A DNA stretch of 9,758 nt from positions 1 through 9,758 of the forward strand of contig JAITST010000514.1 of assembly GCA_031287585.1 (NCBI GenBank), read 5' to 3'. Under the pieces are notes generated by a model that saw nothing but the letters and a program-made list of their open reading frames with translations, did no database searches and was not told the DNA's origin. Source of the DNA: Planctomycetaceae bacterium. GTDB lineage: Bacteria > Planctomycetota > Planctomycetia > Pirellulales > Thermoguttaceae. The position numbers and the translations under genes are program-made. Of the stretch, positions 1 to 5,811 are shown piece by piece. Within the stretch, counting starts at the first letter, position 1. The number at the start of each line of letters is the position of its first letter.

Positions 1-370
1 TTTTGAAGCGACCGATAAAATCCTTGACATATTTTTCGAGTTTCGGATGTGTTGTCTCATCGGTTTCGTAATTTACAGTATAATGGCTATTGTCTATCCG
101 CTTTGAAAGAAAATCGGCAATTGCCTTACCAGCCAGAGTTGAAAATTGCCCTTTTTCTGTTGGGTCTGAAAGTATTTCGGGGGGAATTGAAAAGTGTCCA
201 TCATTAATCGCATCACACCGCAAATATAATGAGTAATGAAAAAGCATACCAATAATACGCATTAATTTCTTTATGTTTGGTGCATAGTGAAAACCAGCCA
301 TTGCTAGATGCTTTATCAACGCGGAATAAGTCATTTGATATTCTTGTAAATTGATACGACCTTGATGCAT
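1..370 (-). CDS. Hypothetical protein, N-terminal part only (runs off the left edge)
   Basis: The reverse strand reads open without a stop from position 460 to the window edge, and from the ATG at 370 it gives 123 residues. The protein begins MHQGRINLQEYQMTYSALIK and continues with a basic, amphipathic helical stretch (NIKKLMRIIGMLFHY) and a more polar C-terminal part (residues 82-123: IADFLSKRID, then HPKLEKYVKDFIGRF). I see no signal peptide and recognise no family. The frame is also open upstream, with a GTG at 373 and a TTG at 391, so the true start is uncertain; none of the three has a good Shine-Dalgarno sequence. It reads like a real protein in composition, but its codons are more AT-rich than those of tsaD next door, which could mean a gene acquired separately. 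A minus-strand promoter candidate lies at 533-562. The function is unknown. Confidence 0.6.
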   Translation of the reverse strand, partial: MHQGRINLQEYQMTYSALIKHLAMAGFHYAPNIKKLMRIIGMLFHYSLYLRCDAINDGHFSIPPEILSDPTEKGQFSTLAGKAIADFLSKRIDNSHYTVNYETDETTHPKLEKYVKDFIGRFK

Positions 371-390
371 CACGATGTTGCCGTGATGCA
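366..390. repeat. 9-bp perfect inverted repeat over the start of the leftmost gene
   Basis: TGCATCACG (366-374) and CGTGATGCA (382-390) form a perfect 9-bp stem with a 7-nt loop. The minus-strand ATG (370-368) and GTG (373-371) candidates both lie in one arm, so in RNA the structure would hide the start. It could equally be an operator for a DNA-binding dimer, or simply coding sequence if the protein starts at the TTG at 391. No second copy was seen in the window. Confidence 0.5.
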
Positions 391-499
391 AGAACCTTTC
401 GGTTCCAAGTGGTAATTGTTTGCTGGCAACAGGAACGCTAACGCATTCGTCTGATTTTTGTTATGAAACTTTTATTTCGATAAAGTTTTCCTTGATGTT

Positions 500-523
500 A
501 AAAAATTTTCGGCACTGCGCCGA
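500..523 (-). terminator. Weak intrinsic terminator-like hairpin in the leader of the leftmost gene
   Basis: On the minus strand TCGGC (523-519) pairs with GCCGA (513-509) around a 5-nt loop. Four A and then six T (505-500) follow. The stem has only 5 bp, so this is at best a weak terminator or attenuator between the promoter candidate at 533-562 and the start at 370. Confidence 0.22.
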
Positions 524-532
524 GCTCCTATA

Positions 533-562
533 GTTCTATGAATTTATTTTTTTTATTGTCAA
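533..562 (-). promoter_or_regulatory. Candidate sigma70-type promoter for the leftmost gene
   Basis: The minus strand carries a perfect -35 box TTGACA (562-557), an A-rich 18-bp spacer and TAGAAC (538-533), which matches the -10 consensus at four of six positions. It would give a leader of roughly 150 nt before the ATG at 370. The weak -10 box makes this tentative. Confidence 0.35.
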
Positions 563-593
563 CAGGGACTACCGTGAGAATCACGAGAATAAT

Positions 594-862
594 GATGCGG
601 GATGTGTAAAAATAAGTGGGGAATTTTACATTTGACTAAACGTAATTTTTCACCACAAAGGCACGAAGAAAGAAAAAAAATTTCTTATTTTAGATTTTAG
701 GTTGCAGATTTTAGATTTGGGTTTTAGGTTAGGAATCAGGGTATTAAAACAAAATCTAAAATCATAAATCTAAAATCTAAAATTCTTTTCCGTCCATCGT
801 GTCTTCGTGGTGAAAAAAAATTACAATGGATTCCCCACCAAGTTTTACACACCCATCGCTGG
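594..862. repeat. Long imperfect inverted repeat (foldback or MITE-like element)
   Basis: The two halves of this stretch are imperfect reverse complements, with arms of about 120 nt. Matching blocks, outside to inside, are GTGTAAAA (604-611) with TTTTACAC (843-850); GTGGGGAAT (616-624) with ATTCCCCAC (830-838); the GTAATTTTT-CACCAC block (642-665) with the GTGGTG-AAAAAAAATTAC block (797-824); and a run of TTTTAGATTTTAG units (near 687-717) with the matching CTAAAATCTAAAAT units (near 753-782). The centre lies near 720-745. No open frame or transposase is present. The CACCACGAAG-type block resembles, from memory, a widespread bacterial dispersed repeat. It ends about 20 bp before the tsaD promoter. 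It may be a non-autonomous mobile element or a relic of two inverted copies. Confidence 0.75.
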
Positions 863-881
863 AAACATCGTCGAATACAAC

Positions 882-910
882 TTGCAATTGACGAGTCCAT
901 TCGCTATAAT
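882..910 (+). promoter_or_regulatory. tsaD promoter
   Basis: TTGCAA (882-887), a 17-bp spacer and a perfect TATAAT (905-910) make a good sigma70-type promoter. Transcription would start near 917, giving a leader of about 70 nt. A TTGACG at 888-893 is closer to the -35 consensus but only 11 bp from the -10 box, so it was not chosen. Confidence 0.7.
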
Positions 911-987
911 TTCTCTATAACATCCAACGTCTCGTTTTTGCAATACCGTTTTCAACCGTGACAAGTATGGATACCAACAAATAAAAT

Positions 988-2013
988 ATGTACTTCCTCA
1001 CAATCGAAAGTTCTTGCGACGAAACTGCCGCGGCGGTTGTTACTGATTCGCTTGATGTTTGCAGTTCTGTGGTTGCGTCGCAGGATGATTTACATCGGCG
1101 GTTTGGCGGCGTAGTGCCGGAGGTTGCTTCACGCGCTCACTTGGAACAGATTGTTCCCGTGATTGACGAAGCGGTGCGGCGGGCAGGTATAACGCTCAAT
1201 CAACTCGGCGCGATTGCGGTTGTGAATACGCCCGGTCTTGCGGGTTCGCTGTTGGTCGGCTTGACCGCGGCGAAAGCGTTAGCGTTGGCACTCGGTAAAC
1301 CGCTCGTCGCTATCAACCACCTTCAAGCACATATCTATGCGTGCCGGGTTGCGTTCGGCGGGGACGTTTTTCCGTGTGTCGGTTTGATTGTCAGCGGCGG
1401 ACATACAAGCATTTACAGTTGCCGCAGTCCGCTGGAATTTAACGCGATAGGCGGTACGATAGACGACGCGGCGGGTGAGGCGTTTGACAAAGTTGCGGCG
1501 ATGTTGGGGTTGCCGTATCCGGGCGGTCCGTCGATTCAGAAAGCCGCTGTGAACGGGAATCGTAACGCGATTCAGTTTCCGCGTCCGTTGCTTGACGAAC
1601 CGAGCAGATTACAGTTTAGTTTTAGCGGACTGAAAACGGCGGTACGTTACAAACTTGTCGGACCGGGCAAGACGGATTTTTCGCAGGTAACGTTGACCGA
1701 AAAGGAACGCGCGGACATCGCGGCATCGTTTCAGGAAGCGGTGATTGATTGCCTTGTCGGTAAGGTAATTCACACGTTACGGGTGTTGCGAATGAAGACG
1801 CTATGCGTAGGCGGCGGTGTCGCGGCGAACTCGCGGTTTCGCGAAAAGATGGAAGCGGCGGCACAGCAAAACAATTTCAAACTATACATCGCACCGCCAA
1901 AACTCTGCACCGACAACGCGGTAATGGGAGCAATCGCGGTAGAGCGCTTCAAGGCGGGGCTGGTGGAAGAATTGGATTTAGATATTAGTGCGGGATTGGT
2001 GAGGGGAGCGTAG
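988..2013 (+). CDS. tsaD: tRNA N6-adenosine threonylcarbamoyltransferase TsaD
   Basis: The 341-residue protein transfers the threonylcarbamoyl group from threonylcarbamoyl-AMP to A37 of ANN-decoding tRNAs (t6A). In bacteria it works in the cytoplasm with TsaB, TsaE and TsaC/TsaC2, none of which is in the window. It belongs to the ASKHA-fold Kae1/TsaD family. Visible hallmarks are the N-terminal ESSCDETAAAVV (7-18), the metal-binding histidines in NHLQAH (H111, H115), VSGGHT (135-140), the GGTIDDAAGEAFDK block (155-168), FSFSGLKTAVRY, GGGVAANSRF (275-284) and the third metal ligand D309 in LCTDNAVMGA. Length is normal for the bacterial family. The ATG at 988 puts the ESSCDET motif at its usual place; no Shine-Dalgarno sequence is visible. 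It is a single gene with its own promoter and converges on the oxidoreductase downstream. It appears intact. Confidence 0.97.
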   Translation: MYFLTIESSCDETAAAVVTDSLDVCSSVVASQDDLHRRFGGVVPEVASRAHLEQIVPVIDEAVRRAGITLNQLGAIAVVNTPGLAGSLLVGLTAAKALALALGKPLVAINHLQAHIYACRVAFGGDVFPCVGLIVSGGHTSIYSCRSPLEFNAIGGTIDDAAGEAFDKVAAMLGLPYPGGPSIQKAAVNGNRNAIQFPRPLLDEPSRLQFSFSGLKTAVRYKLVGPGKTDFSQVTLTEKERADIAASFQEAVIDCLVGKVIHTLRVLRMKTLCVGGGVAANSRFREKMEAAAQQNNFKLYIAPPKLCTDNAVMGAIAVERFKAGLVEELDLDISAGLVRGA

Positions 2014-2028
2014 AGCAACGGTTATTTG

Positions 2029-2048
2029 CCGTCGGCTTCAGCCGACGG
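2029..2048. repeat. REP-like palindromic repeat, copy 1, after tsaD
   Basis: CCGTCGGC, loop TTCA, GCCGACGG is a perfect 8-bp stem 15 nt past the tsaD stop. The surrounding 29 nt (2027-2055) recur with two mismatches at 8565-8593, and relatives occur at 8521-8540 and 9477-9491, so this is a dispersed repeat family. A second small perfect hairpin, GTCCC-GGTA-GGGAC, follows at 2060-2073. Neither has a T-run after it. They may help end or protect the tsaD transcript but are not classical terminators. Confidence 0.7.
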
Positions 2049-2104
2049 TGTGTTGCGCAGTCCCGGTAGGGACGATATGTCGGTAGAAAGAAAATATGCC
2101 CCTA

Positions 2105-2132
2105 AATCCTCACCCCTTTCGGGGCAAGGATT
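2105..2132 (-). terminator. 3'-end hairpin of the oxidoreductase transcript
   Basis: Read on the minus strand, 20 nt past the oxidoreductase stop, AATCCT-TG-CCCC (2132-2121) pairs with GGGG-TG-AGGATT (2116-2105). The loop is GAAA, a stable GNRA tetraloop. The TG/TG step becomes two G-U wobbles in minus-strand RNA, giving an unbroken 12-bp stem. In plus-strand RNA it is a CA/CA internal loop, so the structure suits the minus transcript. Only a loose T-rich stretch follows, so termination efficiency is uncertain. Confidence 0.55.
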
Positions 2133-2151
2133 CGTGTAACGTGTTTCATCA

Positions 2152-3522
2152 TTATATCTGATACCCGTCACGTTGTTCACGTTTTAACATAGCGTTTGCT
2201 TCCGCGTCACCGATGAATTCTTCTTTCGTCGCATCCCACTGCAATTTTCGTCCGCCAAGCCGAATCGAAATGTTTGTCAAATGGCACGCAGAAACCGAGC
2301 GGTGTTCAATTTCTGCCGACGCAACTGGCGTTTCCCGACTGCGGACACAATCGAAAAAGTTTTTCATGTGGTCGTTACTCGGCTTGACTTTCCAACTATC
2401 CGCCGGCAACGGGGTCTCCTTCAACTCGTCAAACGGCTTACCGTAAACGCCGCCGCGGTTGACGAAAATTCGCCCCTTATCGCCGACAAACATAATGCCG
2501 TTACGTTTGTTCTTATCCAGCTCGTCAGGATAATCTTTGCCCCAAAGCCAACTCTTCTGTTCCGGCGTTGTCGTCGGATATTCGTTAATTCCGCCGAACC
2601 GAAATTGGTCTTCCAGCACAACGTAAAAGTGAAGCACAACGTCACCGGCGTATTTCAATTCCGCGTAAAATCTGTCGGGGGTGTTAAAACAATCCGCCTT
2701 CCCGGGGTTGTCAGCGTTGGGAAACAAACCGCGTGCCTCAACGGAAACAGGTGCCGTGACTTCATCGCCGCCGATACCCCATTGTGCAATGTCAACATGA
2801 TGATTACCCCAGTCTGTTACCATTCCGCCAGCGTACTCGTACCACCACCGAAAAATCGAGTGCGTTCGCTGCGGATAGTACGGTTTTACCGATGCTTGTC
2901 CTTGATACAAATCCCAATCGAGGTTTTGCGGTATCGGCTGTTCCTTAAACGGACCACCGAGCATACTGCACCACGGCAAAGCAACGATGACCTGCCGCAA
3001 TTTGCCAAGCCGACCATTGCGGACAAGTTCCACCGCCGTTTGAAATTCTTTACCGCTGCGCTGCTGCGTACCGGTCTGAAACACCCGTTTCGTTTCTCTC
3101 ACAACTTGACAGAGTTTCTGTCCTTCGGCAACAGTGAGCGAGAGCGGCTTTTCGCCGTAAACATCTTTGCCAGCCCGAAGCGAGTCGATGTTGATTTTCG
3201 TATGCCAGTGGTCGGGAGTTCCTTGAATAATCACGTCCACGTCCTTGTTTTCAAGCAACTTGCGGTAGTCCTGATAAACAACCGCCTTCTCACCTTTCTC
3301 TTTGAGCGATGCCTTGAATCCGTCGGCGCGAGCCGTATCCGCGTCGGCAATCGCAACAATATCGCCAAACCGTGCGGCATTGCGGGTATCACCGCTACCC
3401 ATTCCGCCGGCTCCTATGTTTCCGATTCCGATGCGTTCGTTGGCACCTTGAACAGTAGCCGGAACGAAATAGGGTGCGGCAACTGCGGCAGCACTCAAAC
3501 TCAAAAATGTTCTGCGTTTCAT
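2152..3522 (-). CDS. Tat-exported Gfo/Idh/MocA-family oxidoreductase
   Basis: A 456-residue protein of the Gfo/Idh/MocA family, NAD(P)-dependent enzymes that oxidise or reduce sugars, inositols and their derivatives. The N-terminus MKRRTFLSLSAAAVAAPYFV is a twin-arginine signal (R3-R4, then hydrophobic), so the folded protein, with cofactor, is probably exported. The Rossmann fold follows with the glycine motif GNIGAGGMG (34-42) and acidic residues at the end of beta-2 (D60, D62), which in this family usually means NAD(H). TPDHWH (102-107) and the catalytic-lysine motif GEKPLS (K125) follow, then TDWGNHHVDIAQW (236-248) with the conserved histidine and aspartate. Substrate cannot be told from sequence; planctomycete genomes carry many such paralogues, often linked to polysaccharide breakdown. 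The start is supported by the leader and by AGGA at 3536-3533. It has its own promoter and is divergent from the shell gene. Confidence 0.92.
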   Translation of the reverse strand: MKRRTFLSLSAAAVAAPYFVPATVQGANERIGIGNIGAGGMGSGDTRNAARFGDIVAIADADTARADGFKASLKEKGEKAVVYQDYRKLLENKDVDVIIQGTPDHWHTKINIDSLRAGKDVYGEKPLSLTVAEGQKLCQVVRETKRVFQTGTQQRSGKEFQTAVELVRNGRLGKLRQVIVALPWCSMLGGPFKEQPIPQNLDWDLYQGQASVKPYYPQRTHSIFRWWYEYAGGMVTDWGNHHVDIAQWGIGGDEVTAPVSVEARGLFPNADNPGKADCFNTPDRFYAELKYAGDVVLHFYVVLEDQFRFGGINEYPTTTPEQKSWLWGKDYPDELDKNKRNGIMFVGDKGRIFVNRGGVYGKPFDELKETPLPADSWKVKPSNDHMKNFFDCVRSRETPVASAEIEHRSVSACHLTNISIRLGGRKLQWDATKEEFIGDAEANAMLKREQRDGYQI

Positions 3523-3580
3523 GGTAAAATTTTCCTATTGAAAATGGATCAAGTCGGTGTAATAAAAAGACAACACGACC

Positions 3581-3609
3581 ATTGTACAGGAAGGTGAAAT
3601 GACTGTCAA
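3581..3609 (-). promoter_or_regulatory. Promoter of the oxidoreductase gene
   Basis: On the minus strand a perfect TTGACA (3609-3604), a 17-bp spacer and TACAAT (3586-3581) form a strong promoter. The leader would be about 50 nt. It stands back to back with the shell-protein promoter, with 47 bp between their -35 boxes. That interval includes the near-tandem heptamers TGAGCGA (3623-3629) and TGAGCGT (3630-3636), a possible shared regulator site. Confidence 0.75.
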
Positions 3610-3656
3610 CATAAAAAAATAATGAGCGATGAGCGTGAGAACGACCGCAGCCACAC

Positions 3657-3685
3657 TTGAAAACGTCTGTCAACTCTGTTACAAT
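3657..3685 (+). promoter_or_regulatory. Promoter of the microcompartment shell gene
   Basis: TTGAAA (3657-3662), a 17-bp spacer and TACAAT (3680-3685) with a TGT extension at 3677-3679 (extended -10) form a good sigma70-type promoter. The leader is about 70 nt. Confidence 0.7.
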
Positions 3686-3749
3686 TCCCCTTTACGTTTG
3701 GTGTTGTCATTTTTATTGGTAGCCATTTTGTATTGTTTTCACTTTTTTC

Positions 3750-3754
3750 AGGAG
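3750..3754 (+). promoter_or_regulatory. Canonical ribosome binding site of the shell gene
   Basis: AGGAG lies 7 nt before the ATG at 3762. The 9-nt context TTCAGGAGT (3747-3755) is identical to that before bacterioferritin (7263-7271). The other plus-strand genes in this window show no comparable site. Confidence 0.8.
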
Positions 3755-3761
3755 TTAAAAA

Positions 3762-4319
3762 ATGTCTGGTAGAGCGTGCGGCGCGATTGAACTTTCTAGT
3801 ATCGGAATTGGGTTCAAGGTGCAGGATGAGATGTTGAAAAGTGCGTCGGTTGATTTGTTGTTGGCGCGGACAATTTGCAGCGGTAAGTATTTTATTATGA
3901 TTGGCGGCAACATCAGTGCGATTGAAGCCGCAATGCAAACCGCTCTCGCGATTGGCGGCGACGCGGTTATCGACCACCTGACGGTTGCGAATACTTACGA
4001 AGGTGTTTTCTCCGCTTTAAGTCAATCGGTCGTGTTGACGGAAGACAACATTGGTGCGCTCGGCATAATTGAAACTTTTAGCGGTGTCAGCGCGGTTGTC
4101 GCAGCGGACACCGCTGGTAAAGCGGCAAAGGTTACTTTGTTCCGGTTACACCTCGCGATGGCGATGGGCGGTAAAGGTTTGCTGTTGATGACGGGCAGCG
4201 TGTCAGATGTTGACGCGGCAACGGCGGCGGCAGCAGCGGCGGTTAGGTCACGCGGATTGCTTGTGTCGGAGATTGTTATACCGAGACCCAGTCGGGAATT
4301 GTTTGAAGAATACATTTGA
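3762..4319 (+). CDS. PduT-like tandem-domain microcompartment shell protein (BMC-T)
   Basis: The 185-residue protein has two consecutive BMC domains (about residues 5-92 and 97-181) and so should form a pseudohexagonal trimer in the facet of a bacterial microcompartment. It aligns closely, by memory, with PduT (184 residues): the segments GAIELSSIGIG, MLKSASVDLLLARTIC-SGK, GIIETFSGVSAVVAAD, AAKVTLFRLHLAMAMGGKG and VIPRPS all have counterparts. C39 in RTICSGK matches PduT C38, the residue that holds a [4Fe-4S] cluster in the central pore, so this protein may bind a cluster and pass electrons across the shell. The alanine-rich segment DAATAAAAAAVRSRG is the helix of domain 2. The start is fixed by AGGAG 7 nt upstream. 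No signature enzyme, other shell gene or pentamer gene is near, so it is an orphan or satellite shell gene. Confidence 0.93.
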   Translation: MSGRACGAIELSSIGIGFKVQDEMLKSASVDLLLARTICSGKYFIMIGGNISAIEAAMQTALAIGGDAVIDHLTVANTYEGVFSALSQSVVLTEDNIGALGIIETFSGVSAVVAADTAGKAAKVTLFRLHLAMAMGGKGLLLMTGSVSDVDAATAAAAAAVRSRGLLVSEIVIPRPSRELFEEYI

Positions 4320-4376
4320 ATAGAGTGACGTAATTCAACAAAATTTTCGCGGGGTATTTATTCCTGAAACAGAATG

Positions 4377-4385
4377 TGTTAGAAT
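4377..4385 (+). promoter_or_regulatory. Candidate extended -10 promoter of the leucine-rich-repeat gene
   Basis: TGT followed by TAGAAT (4380-4385) is an extended -10 element about 82 bp before the ATG. The -35 position (TTTATT, 4357-4362, 17-bp spacing) is poor. A perfect TTGACA at 4413-4418 has no good -10 box at the right distance. Confidence 0.4.
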
Positions 4386-4467
4386 CAGATAACTTAAAAG
4401 GTTGTTCGCGAATTGACAACCAATAATCACTGTACCATTTCACCACCTTTACAACTATTATACAACT

Positions 4468-5664
4468 ATGAAAGATACTTGTTTACACTCAATCGTTCTG
4501 TCGCTTGCTCTTTGTTTGTGCGTTATTGGTTGCGATTTCACAACAAAAACTTCCGTAAGTGAAAAGACTATTGTTACCGAATCAGCAACCTCCGCTGATC
4601 CGCCAGCCGCGAAAACGTCCGCCGAATTCAAAGCGGACGGCGTTATTAGTGACGAAACGTTCAACTCAATTATCGCAAATACTGGCTTGACCTCGTTACA
4701 ACTAACAAACTGCCGCGAGTTCGACGATGCGAAAGTCGAAGCGTTGAAACCGCTTGTTAAACTGAAAAAACTTGCGTTGACCAACACAGGAATATCAGAC
4801 GCTAGCGTTGTAACAATCAAAGAATCGTTTCCCGAACTGGTTGAACTCAATCTGTCATATAATCCGAAATTGACAAACGCCGCGATGAAAACAATCGCTG
4901 CGATTGAAAATTTGGAACGTCTGGAAGTGATTCAATGTTCGTTCAATGACATCGGTGCGTTACAGTTCGCCAATATGAGTAAACTGCAAGTGCTGGACAT
5001 TCGCGGTAACAATATCGGTAACATCGGTCTCCGTAAAGCCGCGTCGATGCCGAGTCTGCGGGCGTTGAAACATCGCAGTACGGCACTTAGTGACGATGCG
5101 ATTGAAATTTTGTCCGAATGTAAAACGCTCGAAATTCTCGACATTGAAGATGCTGTTATCACAGCAGCGTCTGGAAAGTTTTTTCAGAATTTTCCGAACT
5201 TGAGCCAACTCGACTTGTTCCGTTGCAGTAACTTTTCAAATGATGGTGTTACCGAGATGGACGGGCTTAAGTTGACGCGATTACTGATGCGAGGTATGAC
5301 AGTCAACGACGAAGTGATGCCGATTATCGCGAAGATGACAATGCTCAAAACACTCGTCCTACACGAGATGCCGTCAATTGGAGACGAAGGTATCGGACAA
5401 CTATCAACGCTCAAAGACCTGCGAACGCTCGACATTTGGGCGATGGAAGGTGTAACGGACAAGTCGATAGAAGTGATATCGAAATTGCCGAATATCGACA
5501 CGTTGTCGATTCGTGATACCGGTATCACCGACAGTTCAATCGACCTAATCCTGCAAATGCCGAAGTTGCAAAACCTGACGTTAAAAGGTAACACGGGGAC
5601 GACATCGGACGGTATAAAGAAACTCGCCGCGAAAAAATTTAAGAAACTCGCAGCACAACCATAA
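4468..5664 (+). CDS. Leucine-rich-repeat lipoprotein
   Basis: A 398-residue protein with an N-terminal hydrophobic leader and a lipobox V-I-G-C (C22), so it is probably lipidated and held at a membrane. A Ser/Thr/Ala-rich linker (about 23-55) follows, then about 13 leucine-rich repeats of 23-25 residues from residue 75 to 390. Each has the pattern LxxLxL followed by a D-containing turn and helix, for example LKKLALTNTGISDASV (99-114) and LRTLDIWAMEGVTDKS (318-333). This is the cysteine-containing/RNI-like type common in Planctomycetota. Such solenoids bind proteins; the partner is unknown. D23 after the lipidated cysteine would mean inner-membrane retention under the E. coli rule, which may not hold here. 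The C-terminus is basic (KKLAAKKFKKLAAQP). No Shine-Dalgarno sequence is visible; the ATG is supported by the leader. It is monocistronic by spacing. Confidence 0.88.
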   Translation: MKDTCLHSIVLSLALCLCVIGCDFTTKTSVSEKTIVTESATSADPPAAKTSAEFKADGVISDETFNSIIANTGLTSLQLTNCREFDDAKVEALKPLVKLKKLALTNTGISDASVVTIKESFPELVELNLSYNPKLTNAAMKTIAAIENLERLEVIQCSFNDIGALQFANMSKLQVLDIRGNNIGNIGLRKAASMPSLRALKHRSTALSDDAIEILSECKTLEILDIEDAVITAASGKFFQNFPNLSQLDLFRCSNFSNDGVTEMDGLKLTRLLMRGMTVNDEVMPIIAKMTMLKTLVLHEMPSIGDEGIGQLSTLKDLRTLDIWAMEGVTDKSIEVISKLPNIDTLSIRDTGITDSSIDLILQMPKLQNLTLKGNTGTTSDGIKKLAAKKFKKLAAQP

Positions 5665-5671
5665 TGAAAAA

Positions 5672-5699
5672 GTTAATTGTTAATTGTAGAGTGTAGAGT
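5672..5699. repeat. Two adjacent heptamer duplications
   Basis: GTTAATT occurs twice in tandem (5672-5678, 5679-5685), followed directly by GTAGAGT twice (5686-5692, 5693-5699). The 7-nt period therefore runs for four units just after the leucine-rich-repeat gene stop. It looks like slippage-prone sequence. The GTAGAG core also appears at 7795-7800. Confidence 0.6.
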
Positions 5700-5799
5700 T
5701 AGTCGAGCGAACTCACGGTTCTAACGGGAAGTTTTGGTCACTGACAAATTCTGTACCCTACAATTTTATATTTTTCACACTCATAAAACACTAACAGAA

Positions 5800-5805
5800 T
5801 ATAAT
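5800..5805 (+). promoter_or_regulatory. Candidate -10 box giving a near-leaderless yhaM transcript
   Basis: A perfect TATAAT ends 6 nt before the ATG at 5812, so transcription from it would start at or beside the A of the ATG and give a leaderless mRNA. No convincing -35 box is found 16-19 bp upstream. An alternative is TACAAT at 5759-5764, with TTGGTC (5734-5739) at a long 19-bp spacing. Neither is strong. Confidence 0.3.
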
Positions 5806-5811
5806 CCCAAC

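Noticed and set aside
680..785. Possible CRISPR-like array from repeated TTTTAGATTT units
   Set aside because: Units are short, irregular and arranged as inverted arms without spacer-sized unique segments or cas genes.
2281..3597. 438-codon open frame on the plus strand, antisense to the oxidoreductase
   Set aside because: The minus-strand frame carries every Gfo/Idh/MocA motif and a Tat leader. The antisense product is rich in Arg, Val and Phe, shows no family motif and has no ribosome site; it is a mirror of codon bias.
4316..4338. Terminator after the shell gene (TTGAAT...ATTCAA)
   Set aside because: Six AT-rich pairs around an 11-nt loop that overlap the stop codon; too weak to call.
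4413..4441. Promoter with perfect TTGACA before the leucine-rich-repeat gene
   Set aside because: At 16-18 bp spacing the -10 position is close to CATTTC; only TACCAT at 14 bp is available.
5734..5811. Upstream TTG start for yhaM
   Set aside because: The 26 extra codons do not resemble the family N-terminus and cover both promoter candidates.
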